64,000 bases of DNA from Acanthochromis polyacanthus (Eukaryota; Chordata; Actinopteri; Pomacentridae), in NCBI RefSeq assembly GCF_021347895.1, contig NC_067121.1:14085962-14149961 (forward strand), written 5' to 3'. Position 1 is the stretch's first letter. The number at the start of each line of letters is the position of its first letter. Below the pieces are notes generated by a model. The model did no database searches, was not told the DNA's origin, and saw only the letters and a list, made by a program, of their open reading frames with translations. The position numbers and the translations under genes are program-made. This document shows positions 20,922-32,338 of this stretch, in pieces.

Positions 20922-21739
20922 TGTAGAAAAGGCCCCAAAGTTCATACATGTTCACACTATGTTACATTTATTTCACATATTCTGTGTCATTGGGGTCTTT
21001 AAGGGGCAGGGCATTGCCCATGTGAAACGAGCATGATGAGTGATGTCATATGATGGTATGCTGCGTGATAGAGGAGTGAGTGATGCATGAGAGAGCAGTC
21101 GGGAGAGTCAGCTCGTCAGACGTGGTTGTGCGTGCATGTAAAGTAAGTATTGTTTGAGTGATATATGTGATGTTGTGTCTAGTTAATGTTAGTGTCAGGT
21201 TCATTTACTGTGTTTATTTCTTGATTCGAACGCTGTGCCTTCGTTAAGTTCTGGTTGTAACTGGAAGAAGTGTATTTTCGCCGTCTGATGTTGTAGCGTC
21301 AAGTTGCTGCTGCGCTGAGCGCATCCGCGGTACTTCCGGTTACACAATAAGAGTCTGTCTATGTATATATATTGAGGATATATTATTTTGAAGGCCAAGA
21401 GGAAGTAGTTTAATATATGCCGAATACGGCAGTATGTGTGTTCGAAGATGATTGTGGATAAGTTTATAGATATAGAGCTTTAGTTCACATTTCTGTTTCT
21501 ATTGTTTGTGTATTTAGGTATAAACCATTAAGATGTGTTTATTATTATTATTTCTTGTAGAAAAACCACAACCACAACTAAAGTTCCAGTGAGTAAAGTC
21601 AACGGCGTCTCTGCGCTTTTATTCATACTCTGAAGAAACCAGGCCTTAAGCGGTGTTCTGGCCGACACTCCCCGTGTGAATCCGGTGATAACACAGAACC
21701 AGTGCAGAATCCAAGTCAGTTTAGGAAACCTCCCTTACA
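20922..21739 (+). repeat. BEL LTR 3, complete and without LINE (818 bp)
   Basis: The only uninterrupted LTR in the array, TGTAGAAAAGG ... CTTACA. It provides the empty-site sequence around 21616-21630 that proves the LINE insertion point in the other two LTRs. A TATATATATTGAGG stretch near 21364-21377 and an AATAAGAG near 21346 could serve the promoter or poly(A) signal, but I cannot assign them. The flank from 21740 is KDZ-gene intron sequence. Confidence 0.93.
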
Positions 21740-23254
21740 GTCTAAGTTTATAGTGCAGACTTCTTGCCTTGACAAATCGCTTTGCCAGTGTCTTGTGAAG
21801 ACTCTCCACCTTCCTGTTGTTCCATCCCATGGCAAGCATTGTCAACATATCTCCTCTGCCTGTACAAACAAAACAGAGAAGATGCAAGTTAACATCAATT
21901 TTATCATGTAGTGCTGGGGTCAAAGCATGGAATGGACTGCGATTTTTTTCAGGGAATTTTTTAACCAACCTGACTTGGTCATGTATTTTGTAGTCAGAGC
22001 TGCCCTTGAGAGAAAGCTGTTCACTTGCTCCACTTCCTCACCAACAGTAGTTCCTGCACCCTCCTGGTTTCTGCCACCCCATCTCACCTGCACCAAAATA
22101 AACAAAAATTCAAACAAATATATGTGGTAGTTATAAACTCCCTGTATTTACTTACTTACTTTCTTATATAATGTAATAAGTATTTTCTAATGTGGTGTCT
22201 AAAATCTTACCATTTACCCAAAGGAATCAAAAAGTGTGCATACACAACAGCTTCTTGTTAATTTCTCAGGACCTGCAAAGCAACTGTCCAAAATGACACT
22301 ACGCACATGAGGCAGCTATGGTGCGCTCATGAACATTAGCAAAAAGCAAGTATCTCTGGCTTTGACAAGGGCGTAACATGGCCACAACATGTTAAGTGAT
22401 TTCACTAATGTGTTCAGTATTCTTATGACACAAACTTTTGACCTGCAAACTGTACCTCACATTTGCCAGTGTGAGCCTTGGCATGCATTACAGAGAGAAA
22501 AGGCTTCATCTCTGTTAGTGGTTGGAGCTCGGGCAACTTCTCTGCCGTCTTCTCCAAATATGGCCAATACCTGTAATGAAAAAAAAACACTTAGTGTTTG
22601 GGGTGCATACTGAGATAATAATGAGACAACTTAAAGTTAAACAATAAAATCTGTGTTAACAAGCAAAGAACAGCATGTAGCAAAATAAATTTTAATTCTA
22701 ATAATGGCCTACATCTGATTGACATGGAGGTGACACCATATAAGCCATATCCACTTTCAACAGCCAAAATGTCTCAAAGGTATGATTGGAGATCTGTTGT
22801 GTCAAGCTATAACAAATGACTACAGTGTAAAATACCAGTGAAAACATCAGGTATGACTTGGCAAGGGTCAAGATTACCTGCAAGTGAGGTCCATACAAAA
22901 GAACTTTATGTTCGCTGTTTCAGCCAGCTCTTTCTGCAGGAACAATGGGTAGGCACATATTTCACCACGATAGTGATTTAAGCCTTGCAGCAACATTCCA
23001 TGTCTGCAAACAGCAATTTCCAGACCTTCCTCATCCACCTTGGCCCTGGCAGTTTCTCTGCCTGCTGTAAATGTTGCTGGCCCACAGACATCATGACCAG
23101 TCCTCTGAAAGGAGATACAATCTTATGTAGGCCAGAGACAAGTAGAAAATAAAGAAGAGGCAAATAGTTGGATAAAACCTTACAAGCAGTGGCATATCCA
23201 GGACTTTTTTACCGGGGTGGCCTTGATGGGACACAAAGCTAGTGTGGGGTGGCT

Positions 23255-23385
23255 ATGGCATAGCGGAGTTTAATGCCATGTACGCAGCCGACCACAGTTC
23301 AAACCCCAGTACTTTGCTGCATGTGACATCCCCTCTTTCTCCCATGATTTCCTGTCTCATAAGTGTTGAATAAAGGTGTCTATTT
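23255..23385 (+). repeat. tRNA-derived SINE
   Basis: Within the outer hAT a tRNA-like head carries an A-box-like stretch (TGGCATAGCGG) and a B-box-like GTTCAAACCCC. A body typical of teleost SINEs follows (TTTGCTGCATGTGACATCCC ... TTTCCTGTCT). Boundaries are approximate and no clean target duplication was found. Confidence 0.6.
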
Positions 23386-24477
23386 TGGTTTATTTTTAAA
23401 TTCCATTTCCCATTATTACAGTCCTCAATTATATCTGGTTATTTTAACTACTCTAAATCAGTAAAATATGTTCAGGATATGGTACAAATTTTCTAAGAGC
23501 CATTTCCTTGGATTAAAGTCCTCATCTCTTCACAAATTAGATTAGATTAGCAAAATTCAACTGCTCTCAACTCATCCTGTAGAATAACATTATCAGTCAT
23601 CAGCTCATCAACTGTGTCACCTGTATTGTTGCTTTACTAACTGAAGCGCCATCTTGTACCAATTACTGCAGTAAGTTGCTAGGAACGCTAGATTCATAAC
23701 ATCGAATTTTAAACAAAAAATTGTCTCAGATTAGTTATTTCACCGGTAAGCAGCTGTGTAATACACAGGATGATGTAGAGAGCTGGTTAGATCATGGGTA
23801 GAAGCCAGACACGGAGCTGATGGGGTTCTATCCATCTTCTCGGCGTTTATTTCACTCTAGCTATGACAACCTGCTAACAATATATTATTCCTTACATACA
23901 TCTTACATGTGAAAAGTAACCCCACGAGCTCTTGTTTCCTTACAGCACTCATTAGAGCATCCATAGGCTGAACAGAAGTCCGGCATCTAAGTGTTGAGTG
24001 GCAAAACCAGCATTGTAAAAAAATATCCGAGCACCTTGCATAGTCGCTACACGTGTGATGTTTCTATCATTGATTGACAGAATATCTCTTGTTTCTCGAG
24101 TTGACGAACTTGACCAACCATGGGCGTAACCACCATCTCAGAAGTGAGGGGGACAAATTTTTCAGAGCGATTTATCATTCTCTTACATTTAATTGCACCG
24201 TCCTTAGTGGCTAAAGGACCACATAATCCCTAACAGCCACAGTACAATACCAGGGGACCAACTAGGCTAGTTCTTTAAACTATAAAGTATAAAACTTTAA
24301 ACTATAAAATCTAAAGTTTTAGTGGCCAAACTCTAGTTGAGTTGACAACAATGTCCCTTGAACATCTACTGGACGAGTAGCCAAAGGTGCCAAACACTGA
24401 ACATGAAATGATCAGTACTGCCTGGTTTCTCCCTGCAATAGATATCTTATTTTCAGGAAGTTATAATCTCTCCTTAC

Positions 24478-24770
24478 CTGTAAAGACCCTACATCCTTGT
24501 CCCTGCTGCTGGCCTCTGATCCATCTCCTCTCTGACTCTGCTCTTTCTGTTATGGCAATAAACATTAAAAATGTGGTAAGAAAAATTCTGAAATAGCATT
24601 AGGAAGAGTAAAAATTGCAGTAGACTTTAACCTCAAAATCACTTTAACCCATAGATACATATTTTTTTCTCAGCCACTTATATATTTTTTCACCTCTGCA
24701 GACCCTGCATGGTCAACATTACTGCTGGCCGCCGCCTCTGGTCCATCTCCTGGCTGACTCTGCTCTTTGT
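24478..24770 (-). repeat. Tandem pair of exon-like blocks inside inner hAT
   Basis: Block 1 (24546-24478) has an AG acceptor, 23 codons (KEQSQRGDGSEASS...) and a GTAAGG donor, in phase 0-0. Block 2 (about 24767-24704) reads KEQSQPGDGPEAAAS... and ends at GTGAAA; its acceptor AG is damaged by one lost G. A third, weaker relic lies near 24890-24920. The blocks and their flanking introns form a diverged duplication of about 225 bp. Confidence 0.6.
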
Positions 24771-25042
24771 TATGGAAATAATCATTTAAAAAATCTGAAA
24801 ATCAAAATTCTGAGATAGAATTTGAAAGAGAAGCAGTAAAAATAGTTGTAAATTTAACCACTTTTATACCATAGATAGCCTATTCTTTTTTCTCCTCCCT
24901 GACTCTCCTCTTTTGGGACCAAAAGACTTAAATACATGGAGAGCAATTGTCAGCACATCTTCTGCCCAGAAATTAAAGAGGACTGGGTTTATTCCAAGAA
25001 TAAATTAATTAGCAGTAATGTAACAGAGGCAACAGCATTTAA

Positions 25043-25568
25043 GCTTCAGTGTACCGCCGGCGGTACACCTACTAATTTGCATAGGAATTTCAGGAATGTC
25101 CGACGGCTGCAAACACGATTATACAAACACTATACACCGATGGAAAGCTTAGATTCTCATGAATCCGCCGGTATAAACCACTTTCAGATGTGATTACCAC
25201 AGCGGGTGAGAAAAACACATTTGTCCGACAAAAACAAATATTCATCCATCCGTTCTCTATACATGGCTTCAACGCACACAGCGCGACTCACATTTCCGGG
25301 TTTATTATTACACACAAAAAAAAAGATTCCATAAAAAACGGCCATAATCCAACCTTTTACATCCAGATGACACAAGCCAGTAAACTATTTTATCCAAAAC
25401 ATGTCCTGAAGTCGGTATAAAATCCCCGAATCGGTCATTTTCAAGGAAATGCACCTCGCAATGCCCGTCCAATATTCCCTGTATTTTTCGTAATTTCTTT
25501 AATTTAAAAATAGAATATTAGCGATTTTTTGTACTGAAAACGGCTGGAAATGACTGAAGCTTAAAGGG
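25043..25568. mobile_element. TTAA-flanked MITE (family copy A)
   Basis: Bounded by TTAA at 25039-25042 and 25569-25572; the two ends share the inverted motif TTTAAGCTTCAGT. A core of about 95 bp (ATTATACAAACACTATACAC ... GATTACCACAGCGGG) recurs in the MITE at 30421-31769, and its second half recurs in both arms of the palindrome at 47578-48211. TTAA targets point to a piggyBac-like mover, which is an inference because no transposase is present. Confidence 0.6.
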
Positions 25569-28500
25569 TTAACTAGCTTAACATATTGATATATTGCCAC
25601 GTTTTACCTTGTCATCATTTAGCTAACAAGTCTAACATTGTTTACATCCAACAAGGTCACACAACTTACACGGTTTGTTGGGAAAGAACTGTGTAAAGTT
25701 TTTTGCTTCTTGCTGGCTCTGGCTGGTTTGCTAAACATTACTCCAGACGCACGTTCAGCACTGCTCAGCACTGCTCAGCACAGCAGCACGTCTCCTGTGG
25801 AACACCTGCGTTAGCATGCGCTCATGGTGCATTCAAAGACAGCTCGGGTAAACACGTTACTGGATGCTAATAACGGGTTTAGCTGTTGTAACGGCTGAAA
25901 AAAGTGCGGGGGACAGAGGGGACAGATGTGGAAAGTGCGGGGGACATGTCCCATGCGTACCCCGCGTCCGTTACGCCCATGTGACCAACTACCTATCAGA
26001 TCTGGGGTGGCCGCAGGGGTGGCCAATGAGATTTCAGGGGTGGCCCCGGCCACCCCAGGCCACCCCCTAAAATTGCCATTGCTTACAAGTATCATGTGGC
26101 TTCTTATCTGGTCAACAAAGGCAGACACTTTGGCATCCTGTGCGATGAACAGTCCATCAAAGAGAGACTGTTCATCTGTCCTGTTAAATTAGAAGAATGT
26201 TGTTGTTTTTTACAGCCTTCATGTTGAACAATCCTGCTTTTATACATTGTTACATTAAACGAGATTTTAGGATTATAACTATGAATTCCAATATTGCAAT
26301 AATGTGTGATTACACACCATTTTTTATTTTCCAGAAACACTGTCAAATTAGAAAGAATTTCTAGTAATGAAGAACATTATAGTTATATAATTAGTGAAAT
26401 TAAACAAATTAATCTGCTGACCCCATGGACTTCTTGAAGCGGTAGTGCTTTCGGTTACCATCTGCAGATATGGCAAGCATGTCTGGTGTGCATGCAGGGC
26501 AGATGAAGGGCTCAACCAGGCACAGATGCTCTTTCTTCCAGTTGCAGAAAGAAAATTCCCGATACACCTTGTGGAATATATCACCACATATACTGCCCAT
26601 CTGAAAACAAGAATGGTATTATGTTGGTCAATTCAAAACTCCAATTAAATTCAAAATCGATTGGATTTGGATGACAAGAGTTCTTACTCATCCTGTGCGA
26701 TGGGCACGATGTTCAAGCATTCGGTTAAATGCTTTTTTGGGACGTAGCTGGGCTGGCCAACTTCATCTGCTCAAATGATGTAAAGACATCAAATTTGAAC
26801 AGAGTTTGGCAGCTTGCTGTTGCTGGCCAGTATCTAAGACGAATCAGGTCACTGATCCCTGGGGTCCACTTGAAAGAACAACATGGGCAGCGCACAACAG
26901 GCAAACACAGGTTGTATGGACCTGAAAACAAAAATACATATATCATGACCCAGATAGGACACAAAAAGTAGTAACAAGTCATGACATACCATTTATTGTC
27001 ACCAAGACAGTCTGCTTTCCTGGTATGATGGCAAGGTCTTGGTTGCACCACAGGAGCAGATTTGTGTTGGTGGAGGAATCGGCAGCAGACAAACTGCAGT
27101 AATTAAAATTTTAGAAATTAATATCTACACATATAGTCCAGTATTACAACATTTTAACAGTTTAAGTAAACTTCAAACCTAGCCACTGTATAAGTAATGC
27201 ATTTTAAGGGAACATAACAAAAAACAGAAACACACCTTGTTCGACAAGTTCATGATGACTTCTTTCACTCATCTTCACGGAGGATGTGGGTGGAATAGGT
27301 TTATAAAAACCATCAACCATGACCTCTCTGTCATGGAATACACATTTTTTGTGGACTATCAAGTCACACGATGCGCAGAGAAACTGAACTCCTGAGGGAA
27401 CACAGTCCAAGCACCTGACTACAGCATCGACTGTTTTGCACTGCTGACAGCAATGGTGGGGAACACTTTCTGCAGCCAGCATACAGCTCAGGAACTCTGG
27501 CAACGCAGCCTTGAAATTCTTCTCTGAAGTTAGCTGCCTCCTGGTCCACACAGACATGCTGGGTGTCTCCTCCACTTGTGCTGACACTGGGACGGTGACT
27601 GAACTCAGCAGGTCTCTCAGTGTCTGAAGATGTTGATCTAAATTGACAAAGTATATAAAAAAAGACAAAATCAAAGACCGTCATAGTAATGTTTTTCAGT
27701 AAAACAAAAGAGGTCCATCATCACTGCTACAGTAAATACAATATTCAGATACCTATACTACACATTTTCAAATTCAAACATTAAGGTTGACTTTATTTGA
27801 GCTGTCAGATTTCAATATGCATACCAAAATTTGGGACGTCTTGAGGAATTTCACCCATCTGTGAGTCCTCAACTTCTGGCACCTCCATAGAGTTTGGGAA
27901 GGCATTATTTCTTTCACACATGTCAGTGGGTTTAACTGCAAACAATGACATATGAAACATTACTACTGACCAAGAGCATCAACTTATAATAACTATAGTA
28001 TTATGCTGGCCAGATCGATTCCTCTGGATGTATTTTGGTATAATGTACCCATTACGGTCCCTTGTCCTCCAGGAAACACTGGAACCTGCAGTCCGCTTCT
28101 GCTTCCGTTTCTTTGATGGCTAAAAGTAAAAAAAAAAGTAAAGAATTACATATTTGACTTTACTAGGGCACATACACACGTACTGTACATACATTTTCAG
28201 GTCTGTACAAAAATGTTTTCAAAGAAACCTAGGTTTGTTCCATTATAGAGAAAGATACAAACTTTTTTTGATGCAAACTCATCTGCCAATGCTTTTCCCA
28301 TCTCCAGCCACTGTTTGAAGTTGTCAGAAGCCATCTGAAGACAGAAGAAAGGAAGGAGAAAGGCACAAAGACTGGTCTATGATCACTGATGGGGATCATG
28401 CATGTTGGCTATTAAATCAGCAATAGCAAGTAATATAAATCAGATTCTATGAACTGTAAATCCAGTCAGTGCTGCACCTGCAGTGTTCTTACATATTTAC

Positions 28501-28931
28501 ATTTGTAGAACGAATGGGTTCACAGATAATACTGTCAAAATACAGTCTGAGATACAGTAGGATAACACTGTTTCCTGTGGACAGAACTGTGTATACAGCT
28601 CACAGAATCTAGTCACAGAATGTGGTTTAATCCCACTAGCTAAAAGTAATTTCTCTTTCACCAATATTTAAGTCTGTGTAGCCTTCAGCCAATTTTGTGT
28701 GTGCAGTTATTTCAGATGTAGGGCATGACATGATTAGGCAACTAGCTAACCGGCTTGAATATTAGCATGCTAACATTAGCGTTTTTTTTAGTAAAATCAT
28801 GTGTCTGTCACAACTAATTTGTGACTAATACGTAAAAATAACTCAACTACATAGGAATTGCAAGTAATCGATTATTTTAGTATTACAAATCAGCAAATAA
28901 AATTCAATCCACGAATTTGTCGTACTTACCA

Positions 28932-29060
28932 GTGCAGTGTTTGTTGCCTCTCAGTAGCCGTTTTTTGATTGGGGAAGAAGGTCAAAGTTACGTGTGACGT
29001 GTTCATGGTGACGTTTCAGCTGAGACACTGGAGTGTCGATATTTACTCAACCGCTAGAGG
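28932..29060 (-). promoter_or_regulatory. Probable non-coding first exon and promoter of the KDZ gene
   Basis: On the minus strand a donor (CTG followed by GTAAGTACG) lies at about 28931-28923, upstream of the exon that starts exactly at an ATG (28334). The sequence just above, about 28980-29020, holds two TGACGT-like (CRE/ATF) boxes. The transcription start cannot be placed. Confidence 0.35.
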
Positions 29061-29253
29061 TCGCTTAACTTCAAAATGTAACACTCGGTCGTAATGAGGG
29101 GCGTGTACAAAGGAGGACAGTCTCGTAAATTCAGCTAATGTTCAGCTAGCACAGTGATTCTCAAATTTTTAAATTGTTTTTATATTAAAATGTGAATATA
29201 TGGGGCTGTGTTATCATATCTCATTCCATTTTGTTGTTTTTCACAGTAAAGTT

Positions 29254-29796
29254 CAGGGGTGTCAAACTCATTTTAGTCCGGGGGCAACATAAAGCCCAAT
29301 AATGTGATGTCAAGTGGGCTCCATCAGTAAAATGACAGCATCATAACCCATAAATCACCACAACTCCAACTTTTCCCCTGTGTTTTAGTTCAAGAAAGTA
29401 TATTCAAAAAATTTTCACATTTAATAAAGTATCTTTTTACAAAACATCATGAACACCCAGGCATTTCTGAAGAAAACTAAGTTCCATTTCAACAGTATTA
29501 TGCCTCAGTTGATTCATTTACATGTGCACTGCAACTACCAGATCACAGTTTATCTACAAAAACACCAGTCAGTTAGTCACAGCTATCTGGAGCTGAACAA
29601 TCTAGTATTTCACTTTATAATCAAAACAACTTGTCAAGGTCAAGAAATTATTTAAAATTTACAGTTTTACAAATTTACAATTTACAGTTCAGGTCTTCTC
29701 TGTAATTTCTATCCTTTGTAAAGTCGTCCCATGGACCGAAGTGGGCCATCTGGTGGGCCAGTTTTGGCCCGCTTGTCGCATGTTTCTCACCCCTCG
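29254..29796. mobile_element. hAT-like MITE (CAGGGGTGTCAAA type)
   Basis: Left end CAGGGGTGTCAAACTCA; the right end, read inward, is CGAGGGGTGAGAAACATG. The internal sequence (hydrophilic-free, AT-rich, with GTGGGCC motifs near both ends) is of a kind very common in fish genomes. The flanks GTAAAGTT and GTAAAAAT match in six of eight bases, a weathered 8-bp duplication. It has no coding capacity. Confidence 0.65.
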
Positions 29797-30160
29797 TAAA
29801 AATAATCGGAATAAATGAGCCGAGGTGGTGACGTGATCATGTACAGCGGCGTTCCAACTGCACACTAAGGATGCGTTCTCCCGTTCTCGGGACTCCGTAC
29901 TTCCGAGTCCAAACCATGTATATGTTTATGGGTCCAAACGGACAGCGCAGCTTGTGCGCCGCGATAAACAAGCCGACGTTAAAACAATGGTTCAGCTAAT
30001 TAGTTCCGCTTGACCGAACCTTTTCCTCCCAGTCGCTTGCGGCCCCCTGTTTATGCCTTTGCCCCACCTGCAGGAGAGCGCGCCCCACTATTTGAGAAAA
30101 ACTGAACTAACATAACCTGATGTATGAGTCGCTAACAAAATTAACGCCACCTTTTTAATA
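29797..30160. other. Non-coding gap, nothing recognised
   Basis: Moderately GC-rich sequence with no supported exon, repeat end or RNA gene. The missing downstream exons of the minus-strand exon at 30410-30210 are not here. Confidence 0.4.
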
Positions 30161-30209
30161 TTCAAATTAACATCATAGTCACTGTTAAAATTAAGAGCAA
30201 GAACTTACC

Positions 30210-30410
30210 TGCTCGCTGCAGCAGCACTGCCGGCTCAACTTCCAAACCATTAGCAGGCTTCTTGGTGTTAGCTACTCGACACTCCACGAGATATGTTCTG
30301 GAAGTATCCGTAGGGTCAAAGTCAATGATCCAGTTTGTCGGTACAATGCTAACAGCATCTTTGTCTGGTCCTTCTGACCAAGAAACAAGAGCATACCGAA
30401 AATTGGACAT
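30210..30410 (-). CDS. Orphan first coding exon, unidentified protein
   Basis: The ATG at 30410 opens MSNFRYALVSWSEGPDK and runs 67 codons to a good donor, CAG followed by GTAAGTTC. The pattern, a short aromatic start, VVP/IVPTNWI, then an acidic stretch and YLVE, resembles the N-terminal segment of DUF4806-like or BEN-associated proteins that often start single-copy and transposon-linked genes in fish. That is a weak resemblance. No later exon is visible downstream on this strand, where MITEs and the KDZ element follow. It lies head-to-head with the Tnp2-like gene and may be that transposon's second gene. Confidence 0.5.
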
Positions 30411-30420
30411 TATTAGTTAA

Positions 30421-31769
30421 CTTAAAGTACGCCGGCCCGCGGGCGGGCCGTTTTTTTATCGGTATACGCTTTTTTTAAAATAGAAGGACACTGCAAACAC
30501 GATTATACAAACACTATACACACATAGAAAGCTGAGATTCTCATGAATCCGCCGGTATAAACCACTTTCAGATGTGATTACCACAGCGGGTAATATAAAC
30601 ACATTTATCCAACAAACAACAAGTCATGTAAACGTGCACAGCTCACCTGTCGACGCAGTTTGGACGCTCGTTTCTGGTCATAAAAGAAGATAATCCACAA
30701 AAACTGGCCAGAACCCAAGCTTAGCCATCCAGAGGAAACAATCCAGTATAATACTTTGGCCAAAACATGTCTCGAAATAGGTAAAAAATCCAGAAAACGA
30801 TCGGCTCCGTGCGCGTGCACGCGGCGCGTGGTGGCGCTGTGCGTTTCATATTCACTGCATCTTTCTATTATAACTTTATCATACACGGTCCTATTCCCTT
30901 TGTTCGCGATTCAAAATGGATACTGGAGGCTTCTTTTCCGCTTCAAACCGGACTTCAACCAATCAGGTGACTCGTTTCCGCCTACTTCGGCGATATAGCC
31001 AACCATGGCCGAGTCTGACAGATATCGATTACATCACTTGATTGACTTGTTTCTCAGCAAATCACGCCGGAGGAAATGTTAGATTGACAGGCCTGGTAGC
31101 CAATGAGCTTGCTGAATGGCTTGTATATAAATCCCGCCTCTGCCAGCGGCTTTATATGATATTTCATTCGTGAGCTCCGGGCTCCACCTGCTGTTTCTCT
31201 GTATTCCTCTCAATCTGTTTGTGTGATCGACACTGAAGCCTATCTGAAGTGATTTTTTGAGTTCTTTATGAGTTTTTGGAATGAAAATAGTGTGAAAATG
31301 AAGTGAAAATGAATTTATACCATTCTGTACAGAGTGTGCACAGTGTATAAAGAGTGTATCCAACATTGACAGGGGCGGAGCATATCAGTACAAATACATG
31401 TGTGAAACACTCATTTCTTGTAGTATTGCTCTGAAATTTTGACCTGAACTATGTAAGACCCCAGGCTTTTGCAATATTGTGTTTTCAAGCTCTTACAGTG
31501 CTGCCACACTGATTTTCAGGTGTTTTATTAGGGAAAAAATGGAGGCGAGAAAAAAATTCATCCTAATTCAGTGTGTGCCAACATGAAATACTCTGTGCCA
31601 GTAGCACCTAGAGTAATTCTGACTGCACTGGGTGAAAATTCAGGTTGTCAGCTTTCAAATGAGACCCCAACCATGCATGTACTCCAAACAGTTCAAGAAC
31701 AGCATTCAATTTACTTTCTGTAAATCTCAGTAGAAATTTCGGGCGGAAATTGCCCAGACCTTAAAGGGT
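30421..31769. mobile_element. TTAA-flanked MITE (family copy B)
   Basis: TTAA at 30417-30420 and 31770-31773. It opens with a GC palindrome-like stretch (GCCGGCCCGCGGGC), then carries the same core as copy A (from about 30491 to 30596), and ends ...CCTTAAAGGGT. The middle (31079-31366) has no convincing gene. It lies between the divergent first exons at 30410 and 31976, so it was inserted into their shared promoter region. Confidence 0.6.
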
Positions 31770-31773
31770 TTAA

Positions 31774-31975
31774 CAAAGTCGATCCGTTGGAATTCGTCTC
31801 CTCTTTTTGCGGTTGTTGCGCCTTACTGTGCTGTGATTGGATGACACCCCTGTGCTGTGATTGGCTAGTACTCGTTCGTCCAGTAACGTCCGTATTTGTA
31901 GACCAGTCGCGGGCCACTGCTCTCGCATTACAACTTGCATAGAGGGTTGCCTGCAAGTGCCTGTTACTAAGGAAA
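31774..31975 (+). promoter_or_regulatory. Promoter of Tnp2-like gene, probably bidirectional
   Basis: About 200 bp upstream of the ATG at 31976 contain two ATTGG (inverted CCAAT) boxes, in CTGTGATTGGATGAC and CTGTGATTGGCTAGT, spaced 28 bases apart in a repeated context. There is no TATA box. Removing the MITE puts the minus-strand ATG (30410) about 210 bases from this ATG, a spacing typical of bidirectional promoters. Confidence 0.5.
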
Positions 31976-32338
31976 ATGGACAGATTAAAAAGAAAATATA
32001 TTCTCCCGGGTTCTGATAAAGTGGAGATTTCAGCAAGACCAAAACGATGGAAAAAAAGGTCAGTGTTTTGTTTTATTCCAACTGACTATAAACAATGTCG
32101 CTGTGATTCTGCATTAGCAGTAGCTAAATGACAGCTACCTAATTTTGCTAGCTGCCTGGCTAATTGTACTTGCTAACGCCAAAAAATCTCCCCAAGGCAT
32201 TAAACATAATTTCAGTGTTAATATGAGATCAGAGTCTGGTCATGTACCTTAATTTGTGCCTATGAACTTGGTCACAGAATCTGACTGACTCTGCATAGTC
32301 AGTTTATGCATGCATTCAGCTGTATATTTTAGTTATCT

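Larger units (their letters stand above)
24119..25981. mobile_element. Inner hAT element nested in the outer hAT
   Basis: Flanked by the 8-bp duplication TGACCAAC (24111-24118 and 25982-25989). Ends are CATGGGCGTAACCACC on the left and CATGGGCGTAACGGACG read inward from the right. The 24478-24780 part holds duplicated exon-like blocks on the minus strand that could be the start of a transposase gene; no catalytic domain remains. It contains a further TTAA-flanked MITE at 25043-25568. Confidence 0.85.
23187..26081. mobile_element. Outer hAT-type element in the KDZ gene
   Basis: Flanked by a perfect 8-bp duplication CTTACAAG (23179-23186 and 26082-26089). Termini are CAGTGGCATATCC at the left and, read inward from the right, CAATGGCAATTTTAGG, both followed by GGGGTGGCC motifs. 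An 8-bp duplication with CA(G/A)TGGC ends is the hAT signature. Without the inner element it is about 1.0 kb and has no transposase frame, so it is non-autonomous. The duplicated target covers the splice donor of KDZ exon 26180-26087. Confidence 0.85.
21768..28334 (-). pseudogene. KDZ-type (Kyakuja-Dileera-Zisupton) transposase gene, 12 exons seen, 3' end lost
   Basis: Minus-strand exons with matching phases and GT-AG borders: 28334-28263 (opens MASDNFKQWLEMGKALADEF), 28119 to about 27990, 27935-27825, 27637-27236 (Cys-rich, HCCQQC...CLDC...CASC), 27093-26990, 26921 to about 26688, 26600-26422 (CPACTPDMLAISADGNRK), 26180-26087, 23104-22878 (EGLEIAVCRHGMLLQGLNHY, then AYPLFLQKEL), 22570-22456 (YWPYLEKTAEKLPELQP), 22087-21970 (GEEVEQVNSFLSR) and 21859-21768 (MLTMLAMGWNNRK, ending at a GC-type donor). 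These blocks match KDZ transposases as I know them. One-base frameshifts break exon 27093-26990 and the end of exon 26921-26688. The C-terminus should lie beyond the BEL array, left of the window. The introns hold the nested hAT elements. Confidence 0.8.
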
